Assembly: GCA_015654725.1 (NCBI GenBank)
Contig: JAATGI010000171.1
Location: 1-6,222 of the forward strand
Reading direction: 5' to 3'
Length of the DNA stretch: 6,222 nt
From: Rhodospirillales bacterium
GTDB taxonomy: Bacteria > Pseudomonadota > Alphaproteobacteria > ATCC43930 > CGMCC-115725
Position 1 is the first letter of the stretch. The number at the start of each line of letters is the position of its first letter. The position numbers and the translations under genes are program-made. Of this stretch, positions 1 to 6,222 are shown in pieces. The notes beneath the pieces are model-generated. The model did no database searches. It worked only from the letters and a program-made list of their open reading frames with translations, and was not told the DNA's origin.

Positions 1-110
1 ACCGCGATGACATGCGCGCCCTCGGCGGCGAAGCGCCGCGCCACCGCCGCGCCGATGCCGCGCGACGCACCGGTAATGAGTGCGAGCCGATCCTTGAGGC
101 GCGCGCTCAC
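1..110 (-). CDS. Short-chain dehydrogenase/reductase (SDR), N-terminal fragment cut by the window edge
   Basis: This is the first 36 codons of a gene that continues beyond the left edge. Reading from a GTG at 110, the frame is open to base 1. It gives a short polar start (MSARLKDR), a hydrophobic beta strand (LALITG), the loop TGASRGIG at residues 13-20, a helix (AAVARRFAAEG) and the start of a second strand (AHVIA). TGxxxGIG is the classical NAD(P)-binding Rossmann motif of SDR oxidoreductases; the catalytic Ser, Tyr and Lys lie outside the window. The GTG overlaps the purF stop as GTGA, so translation is probably coupled to purF. Only a weak GAG-like ribosome site lies upstream, within the purF end. 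SDR genes directly after purF are familiar in alphaproteobacteria, but their substrate is generally not known and cannot be inferred here. Confidence 0.85.
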   Translation of the reverse strand, partial: MSARLKDRLALITGASRGIGAAVARRFAAEGAHVIA

Positions 111-1561
111 GCCGTCTCGGTCAGCAGCGACAGTTGCGTCGAGACTTGGCCCGCTTCGTGATCGATCAGCGGGACCGGATAATCGCCGGTGAAACAGGCG
201 TCGCAGAATTTCGGCGCCGCCGGATCGCGCTTGGCTTCGCCCATGGCGCGATAAAGACCGTCGATCGAAATGAAGGCGAGGGATTCCACGCCGATATGGC
301 GCGCCATCTCGTCGACGCTCATATGCGAGGCGAGCAGATGGTCGCGATCCGGCGTGGCGATGCCGTAAAAGCAGGAATTGCTGGTGGGCGGGCTCGAAAT
401 GCGCATATGCACTTCGGCGGCGCCGGCCGCGCGCAGCATCGCCACGATCTTGGTCGAGGTGGTGCCGCGCACGATGGAATCATCGACCAGAATCACGCGC
501 TTGCCTTCGATCTGGCCGCGATTGACGCTGTGCTTGAGCTTGACTCCGAGATGACGAATTTGATCGGTCGGTTCGATGAAGGTGCGGCCGACATAATGGT
601 TGCGGATGATGCCGAGCTCGAACGGCAAGCCGCATTCCGCGGCATAACCGATCGCCGACGGCACGCCGGAATCGGGAACCGGAACGACGATGTCCGCGGC
701 AACGGGACTTTCGCGCGCCAGCTCGGCGCCGATGCGCTTCCTGGCGTCGTAGATGCCGACGCCGTCCATCACGCTGTCGGGCCGGGCGAAATAAATATAC
801 TCGAAGACGCAAAGCCGCTTACGCTTCGGCTCGAACGGCTTGCGGCTCTTGATGCCGTGGCGGTCGATCATCACCAGCTCGCCCGGCTCGATATCGCGCT
901 CGAAGGTGGCGCCGATGATGTCGAGCGCGCAGCTTTCCGAGGCAAGGATCCAACCATCGCCGAGCTTGCCCAGCACCAGGGGCCGTACGCCCAGCGGATC
1001 GCGCACGCCGATCAGCCCTTGTTGGGTCAAGGCCACCAGCGAATAGGCGCCTTCGAGCGGGCGCAACGCATCGACGACGCGCTCCTCGACCGTGTCCTTG
1101 AGGCTGGTGGCGATGAGATGGACGATCACTTCGGTGTCGGAGGTCGATTGTAACAGGCTGCCGCGGCGCACGAGCTGGCGGCGCAAATGATAGGAATTGG
1201 TCAGATTGCCGTTGTGGCAGATGGCGAGGCCGCCGAACTCGAAATCGGCGAACAGCGGCTGAACGTTGCGCATCGCCACCTCGCCGGTGGTGGCGTAGCG
1301 GACATGGCCGATGGCGGAATAGCCCTTGAGCCGCTCGATCACGTCCTTGGAACTGAAATTCTCGCCGACATGGCCCATGCCGCGATGGGCGTGGAATTGC
1401 TCGCCGTCGTAAGCGACGATGCCGGCCGCCTCCTGGCCGCGATGCTGCAAGGCATGCAAGCCCAAGGCCGCCAGCGCCGCCGCTTCGGGATGGCCATAGA
1501 CGCCGAACACGCCGCATTCCTCATGCAGCTTGTCGTCATCGAAGGGTCGGGTCGTCAGCAT
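107..1561 (-). CDS. purF: Amidophosphoribosyltransferase (glutamine PRPP amidotransferase), Fe-S type
   Basis: PurF makes 5-phosphoribosylamine from PRPP and glutamine, the first committed step of purine synthesis, in the cytoplasm. From the ATG at 1561 the protein has 484 residues, normal for the family. An N-terminal Ntn-hydrolase glutaminase domain carries Cys16 (EECGVFG), which becomes the nucleophile after removal of a 15-residue propeptide, followed by HRGQEAAG (40-47) and ICHNGNLTN (114-122). The C-terminal phosphoribosyltransferase domain carries the PRPP loop VILVDDSIVRGTT (356-368). Cys251, Cys397, Cys453 and Cys456 fall where the Bacillus subtilis-type enzyme binds [4Fe-4S]; with the propeptide removed they become 236, 382, 438 and 441. 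I chose this start for the 15-residue propeptide and a good ribosome site (GGGGGTGA, 7 bases before ATG). The frame stays open to an in-frame ATG at 1621 and a GTG at 1624, so a longer form is possible. purF lies downstream of cvpA and overlaps the SDR start. Confidence 0.97.
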   Translation of the reverse strand: MLTTRPFDDDKLHEECGVFGVYGHPEAAALAALGLHALQHRGQEAAGIVAYDGEQFHAHRGMGHVGENFSSKDVIERLKGYSAIGHVRYATTGEVAMRNVQPLFADFEFGGLAICHNGNLTNSYHLRRQLVRRGSLLQSTSDTEVIVHLIATSLKDTVEERVVDALRPLEGAYSLVALTQQGLIGVRDPLGVRPLVLGKLGDGWILASESCALDIIGATFERDIEPGELVMIDRHGIKSRKPFEPKRKRLCVFEYIYFARPDSVMDGVGIYDARKRIGAELARESPVAADIVVPVPDSGVPSAIGYAAECGLPFELGIIRNHYVGRTFIEPTDQIRHLGVKLKHSVNRGQIEGKRVILVDDSIVRGTTSTKIVAMLRAAGAAEVHMRISSPPTSNSCFYGIATPDRDHLLASHMSVDEMARHIGVESLAFISIDGLYRAMGEAKRDPAAPKFCDACFTGDYPVPLIDHEAGQVSTQLSLLTETA

Positions 1562-1568
1562 CGTGCTT

Positions 1569-1587
1569 TCACCCCCGATATGGGGGG
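1569..1587 (-). promoter_or_regulatory. purF Shine-Dalgarno site overlapped by a small hairpin
   Basis: On the minus strand the sequence CCCCCC-ATATC-GGGGG is followed directly by TGA. GGGGGTGA (1576-1569) is a near-consensus Shine-Dalgarno sequence ending 7 bases before the purF ATG at 1561. The same G run is the 3' arm of a 5-bp all-GC hairpin (1586-1582 paired with 1576-1572, loop ATATC). If the hairpin forms in the mRNA it would hide the ribosome site. The pairing is seen directly; a regulatory role is inference. There is no U-run after it, so it does not look like an intrinsic terminator. Confidence 0.45.
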
Positions 1588-1591
1588 CCGG

Positions 1592-1607
1592 GGCCGGTTT
1601 TCCAGCC
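1592..1607 (-). other. Hairpin with AAAA tetraloop in the cvpA-purF gap
   Basis: The minus-strand RNA can form a 6-bp stem, GGCUGG-AAAA-CCGGCC, with one U-G wobble. It lies just upstream of the hairpin that covers the purF ribosome site, so the 59-base cvpA-purF gap contains two tandem stem-loops. No U-tract follows, which argues against a Rho-independent terminator. It may be an mRNA processing or stability element, or chance pairing in GC-rich sequence. Confidence 0.35.
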
Positions 1608-1620
1608 GGTCGCCCACCCA

Positions 1621-2285
1621 TCACTGCCCCTGCTGTTGCTGAATCAGGCGATTCATGTCGGTGCGGTTGCCCTGATTATAGTCCTTCGCCGCGCCGGGAG
1701 CAGGCTGGTCGCTTTGGCGCGGCGTGCTGAGGGCGCGAATGGCGCTGTCGGCGCCGCTCTCTTCGTCGACCTTGTTGCGCACCTCCGCCGACGTGGTGTG
1801 CGCGCGCTCGCGCCAGTTGGGCGGAACCCAGGATTCGACCAGGTCGGCGCCGATCCGCAGCAGCGGCAGCGTGCGTGCCTGCGCGATCCAGTCCGGCTGC
1901 GTTTTATCCGGCGGCATGTACCAGGCGAGCGCGATGTAGCACAGCGTCACCAGCAGCGCGCCGCGCGCCAAGCCGAAGATCAGGCCGAACAGACGGTCGA
2001 TCGAGGAGGCGCCGCTTTGCGAGACGCGGTGGGCGATCGTCGAGGTGACGATGGTAAGGACGATCAAGGCGATGACGAACACCGCGGCCGCGGCCACGCC
2101 ATTGGCGAATGGACCCGGCGACGCCACCCGTTCGGCGAAGGGAATGGCGAAGCGAAAGCCGTAAATCGTGATCAGCGCCGAGCCGAGCCAGGCCGCGATC
2201 GACAGAATCTCGCGAATGAAGCCGCGGGCGAGCGCGAATATGGCCGATGCCAGGATCACCACGACGACGAAGATGTCGAGCGGAT

Positions 2286-2289
<4 letters not shown>
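1621..2289 (-). CDS. cvpA: CvpA family inner-membrane protein
   Basis: This 222-residue membrane protein belongs to the CvpA (colicin V production) family. In E. coli cvpA sits directly upstream of purF, as here, and is needed for colicin V production; its molecular job is still poorly defined. The sequence shows about four hydrophobic segments (roughly residues 4-22, 27-50, 63-84 and 101-124). The family signature lies between the third and fourth: SSIDRLFGLIFGLARG at 95-110, with the conserved DR and RG. After residue 125 comes a soluble, polar tail of about 95 residues ending in NRLIQQQQGQ, longer than in the E. coli protein (about 160 residues); similar tails occur in alphaproteobacterial members. 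The ATG overlaps the radA stop as ATGA with only a weak AGG upstream, so translation is probably coupled to radA. Confidence 0.93.
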
Positions 2290-3700
<1,411 letters not shown>

Positions 3701-3701
<1 letters not shown>

Positions 3702-4477
3702 CACAGCGCCCTTATTTCCATCTGGATCGGGCCTTCGGCGCGGCCGTGAATGAACTGCTCGACATAGGGATTGCCGGAGCGGTCGATGGTATCGGCGGCG
3801 CCGGACCAAATGATGCGGCCCTTATAGATCATCGCCACATGGTCGGCGATCTTGCGCGTCGAGGCCATGTCGTGGGTGATGGAAATCGCGGTGACGCCGA
3901 GTTCGTGCGTGATCTTGACGATGAGTTCGTTGATGACGTCGGCCATGATCGGATCGAGGCCGGTGGTGGGCTCGTCGAAGATGATGATCTCGGGCTCGGC
4001 GGCGATGGCGCGGGCGAGCGCCACGCGCTTCTGCATGCCGCCCGACAGCTCGGCCGGGCTCAATTCGCCGACTTCGGGACCGAGGCCGACGGCGCCGAGC
4101 TTTTGCAACGCGATCGCCTTGGCCTGGCGCCGCGCCATGCCGCGCCCTTGAATCAAGCCGAAAGCGACGTTTTCCCAAACCGGCAGCGAATCGAACAACG
4201 CCGCGCCCTGGAACAGCATGCCGAACTTCCGCATCAGCTCGAAGCGGGCGCCGGCGCCGAGACCGATCGTTTCCGCGCCGTCGATCTTGACCGAGCCCGC
4301 GTCGGGTTCCATCAGCCCCATGAGGCATTTCACCGTCACCGATTTGCCGGTGCCGGAACCGCCGATGACCACCAGGCTCTCGCCTTCGCGGACGTCGAGA
4401 TCGATGCCGTCGAGCACGAGTTTCGGCCCGAAGGATTTTTTCATGCCGCGCACCGCGATCTTGACGCGCTCGCTCAT
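3701..4477 (-). CDS. mlaF: ABC transporter ATP-binding protein, MlaF family (lipid transport)
   Basis: This is the 258-residue cytoplasmic ATPase of an MCE/Mla-type ABC system, the family that moves phospholipids or other hydrophobic molecules between inner and outer membrane. All nucleotide-binding motifs are intact: Walker A GGSGTGKS (39-46), Q-loop Gln90 (MLFQGAALFDSL), signature LSGGMQKR (144-151), Walker B IIIFDEPTTGLDP (164-176) and the switch His202 (SITHDM). FQGAALFDSL and DEPTTGLDPI are typical of the MlaF/Mkl group. It overlaps mlaE by four bases (ATGA). No clear Shine-Dalgarno sequence is visible before its ATG, so it probably depends on coupling to mlaE. The exact substrate cannot be read from sequence, and the Mla name is by family. 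No mlaD, mlaC or mlaB follows; radA starts on its stop codon. Confidence 0.93.
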
Positions 4478-5247
4478 GACGAAAAGAACAGCGCCGTGAG
4501 GAGATAGTCGAACAAGAGAATCATGATCGAGGCCGAAACCACGGCGTAAGTGGTGGCCGCGCCGACGCCCTGCGCGCCGCCTTTCGAGTGATAGCCGTAA
4601 TAGCAGCCCATCAGCGCCACGATAAAACCGAAGACGGCGGACTTGACCAGCCCCGACACCACGTCGTCGGTCTTGAGCGTGTCCCAGGTCTGGCCGAGAA
4701 AGCCGCCGGGATTGTAGCCGAGCTTATAGGTGGCGACGACGAAACCGCCGAACACGCCGATGATATCGGCGACGAAGACCAGAAGCGGCAGGGTTATGGT
4801 TCCGGCGATGAGCCGGGGCACCACGAGGTATTTGTAGGGGTTGGTCGATAGGGTCGAGAGCGCGTCGATCTGGTCGGTGACGCGCATGGTGCCGATTTCC
4901 GCCGCGATCGCCGCGCCGATTCGGCCCGCCACCATCAGGCCCGCGATCACCGGGCCAAGCTCGCGCGTGACCGAGAGCACCACGATGGTGGCGACCGCGC
5001 TCTCCGCGCCAACGGAAAAGCCGGTATGGGCTTGCAGCGCCAGCACCATGCCGGTGAAAATCGCGGTCAACCCGACAACCGGCAGCGAATAATAGCCCAT
5101 ATCGATCATCTGGCGGCCGATGAGGCGCGGATAAAAGGGCGGGCGAACGCAGTGGCTGATGGCGATGATCGCGAACAGCGCGAGCCGTCCCGCCGCTTGC
5201 AAGAACAGAATGAAGATGTGGCCGATCCGGGCGAGGAAATCGAGCAT
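4474..5247 (-). CDS. mlaE: ABC transporter permease, MlaE family (lipid transport)
   Basis: This 257-residue inner-membrane permease is the partner of the ATPase encoded next. Length and pattern match the MlaE/YrbE family. An amphipathic N-terminal helix (about 5-30) is followed by about five hydrophobic segments (roughly 52-72, 83-106, 146-174, 200-217 and 234-254). The family's strongest landmark is present: the stretch from LSVTRELGPVIAGLMVAGRIG (split here as LSVTRELGPV at 91-100 and IAGLMVAGRIG at 101-111) leading into AAEIGTMRVTDQIDAL at 115-130. The latter is the cytoplasmic coupling region that contacts the ATPase. STNPYKYLVVPR (134-145) also matches the family. The ATG directly abuts the alr stop (TAGATG), with GCGAGG upstream as a possible ribosome site within alr. 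In E. coli MlaE works with MlaF, MlaB and the periplasmic MCE protein MlaD; neither of the last two is encoded here. Confidence 0.93.
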   Translation of the reverse strand: MLDFLARIGHIFILFLQAAGRLALFAIIAISHCVRPPFYPRLIGRQMIDMGYYSLPVVGLTAIFTGMVLALQAHTGFSVGAESAVATIVVLSVTRELGPVIAGLMVAGRIGAAIAAEIGTMRVTDQIDALSTLSTNPYKYLVVPRLIAGTITLPLLVFVADIIGVFGGFVVATYKLGYNPGGFLGQTWDTLKTDDVVSGLVKSAVFGFIVALMGCYYGYHSKGGAQGVGAATTYAVVSASIMILLFDYLLTALFFSS

Positions 5248-6222
5248 CTAGCGCGCCTCGCCGCGATAACGGCGATGATGTTTTCCCGCCAGCGCGGTCA
5301 GCACCTCATAGCCGATGGTGCCGGCGTCGCGCGCGAAATCGTCGACGCCGTAATGCTCGTCGAGCAAATCAACATAGGCGCCGGGCCGGACCAGCTTCGG
5401 ATCGATCCCGGTCACGTCCAAGGTGAGCACATCCATCGAAATCCGCCCGACGATCGGGGCGCGCCGGCCGCCGATGCCGACGCTCGCTTTGCCGCTGGCG
5501 GCGCGGAACCAGCCATCGGCATAGCCCACGCCGACGGTGGCGACGCGCCCCGCTTGCGTCATATGGTGGGTCGAATCGTAGCCGACCGATTGCCCCGCCT
5601 CGACCGCGCGGACCTGAAGGATTCTTGCTCTCAACATGACAGTCGGGGCCATGGGGTTAGGGCGGTCCGGCAACGGGTTGATGCCGTATAGCGCGGCGCC
5701 GGGCCGAACGAAATCGAAATGATAGTCCGGCCCGAGAAAGATGCCGGAGGAGGAGGCCAGACTCGCCGGCGCGCGCGGCAGCCTCGCCAGCACGGCGCGG
5801 AAAGCGTCGCGCTGTGTCCGATTCATGGCGGAGGCCGGATCGTCAGCGCAGGCGAGGTGGCTGATAATGCCGGCAAGCTCGATGCCGTCCAGCAAGTCGG
5901 GCTCGGCCACGAGCCGCTCGGCCTCGGGCTGGGGCAAGCCGAGCCGCGCCATGCCGGTATCGAGATGGATCATCGCCGGCAACCGGCGCGCGGCCTTGCT
6001 CTTGCGCCAGGCCGCGATCTCGCCCAGATCGTTCAACACGGGCATCAGGCGCGCGCGGGCAAACGCGGCCTCTTGCGCCGCGAAAAAGCCGTTCAGCACC
6101 CCAATCCGCGCCGCCGGCAGCAAGCGCCGCAACCGCGCGCCCTCCTCGCTATCGGCGACGAAGAACAGCCGGCAGCCGGCGCGCGCGAGCCGCGGCGCCA
6201 CTTGCGCCATGCCAAGGCCGTA
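5248..6222 (-). CDS. alr: Alanine racemase, PLP-dependent (N-terminus outside window)
   Basis: Alanine racemase interconverts L- and D-alanine, supplying D-alanine for peptidoglycan. The window holds 324 codons and the TAG stop; the gene continues past the right edge. The frame begins YGLG, which in this family directly follows the PLP-binding lysine (pattern K-A-[DN]-A-Y-G), so that lysine should lie about four codons outside and roughly 40 N-terminal residues are missing. Visible family features, counted from the first codon in the window, are HLDTGMARLG (86-95, with the conserved Arg), ISHLACADD (120-128), SSGIFLG (158-164), RPGAALYGI (173-181), the catalytic-tyrosine motif VGVGYADGW (230-238, Tyr234), APIVGRISMD (255-264) and a C-terminal IGYEVLTAL (303-311). 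An in-frame ATG at 6210 is internal, not the start. The downstream mlaE abuts its stop codon. Confidence 0.96.
   Translation of the reverse strand, partial: YGLGMAQVAPRLARAGCRLFFVADSEEGARLRRLLPAARIGVLNGFFAAQEAAFARARLMPVLNDLGEIAAWRKSKAARRLPAMIHLDTGMARLGLPQPEAERLVAEPDLLDGIELAGIISHLACADDPASAMNRTQRDAFRAVLARLPRAPASLASSSGIFLGPDYHFDFVRPGAALYGINPLPDRPNPMAPTVMLRARILQVRAVEAGQSVGYDSTHHMTQAGRVATVGVGYADGWFRAASGKASVGIGGRRAPIVGRISMDVLTLDVTGIDPKLVRPGAYVDLLDEHYGVDDFARDAGTIGYEVLTALAGKHHRRYRGEAR

Noticed and set aside
134..1153. A 339-codon open frame on the plus strand opposite purF, and a 332-codon one (1636-2634) opposite cvpA and radA
   Set aside because: Both are antisense shadows of well-supported genes, with biased composition and no recognisable domain or ribosome-site context.
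1562..1620. Intrinsic terminator between cvpA and purF
   Set aside because: Hairpins are present but no U-run follows either stem on the minus-strand RNA, and the second stem runs straight into the purF ribosome site.
3702..3809. Upstream extension of radA adding 36 residues
   Set aside because: The added segment is Arg-rich and lies wholly inside mlaF. The ATG at 3701 has a ribosome site and places the zinc finger at the usual position.
6208..6210. ATG as the start of alanine racemase
   Set aside because: The codons immediately upstream read Y-G-L-G in frame, matching the conserved sequence after the PLP lysine, so the gene starts beyond the window.

Overview
The window is dense, high-GC bacterial chromosome in which every supportable gene lies on the minus strand. 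Gene content, the [4Fe-4S]-type PurF and the cvpA-purF-SDR order point to an alphaproteobacterium, plausibly Rhodospirillales-like. That placement is inference from gene order and protein style, not from a search.

In transcription order (right to left) the genes are: the 3' part of alr (alanine racemase, entering from the right edge); mlaE and mlaF (permease and ATPase of an MCE/Mla-type lipid ABC transporter); radA (DNA repair ATPase); cvpA (small membrane protein); purF (first committed step of purine synthesis); and the first 36 codons of a short-chain dehydrogenase/reductase that runs off the left edge. The SDR begins at a GTG and is easy to miss.

The block looks like one long cotranscribed operon. 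alr and mlaE abut (TAGATG), mlaE/mlaF overlap by ATGA, mlaF/radA by TGATG, radA/cvpA by ATGA, and purF/SDR by GTGA. The only real gap is the 59 bases between cvpA and purF. On the minus-strand RNA this gap holds two small hairpins, and the second overlaps the purF Shine-Dalgarno sequence. No other stretch lacks a gene, and I see no tRNA, rRNA, CRISPR array, insertion sequence, phage gene or convincing promoter.

Functionally this is a housekeeping set: cell-wall D-alanine supply, outer-membrane lipid transport, recombination repair and purine synthesis. I do not see a previously undescribed system. The most useful second looks are the purF leader and its alternative start, the Mla transporter pair without its usual partners, and the unlisted SDR start at the left edge.
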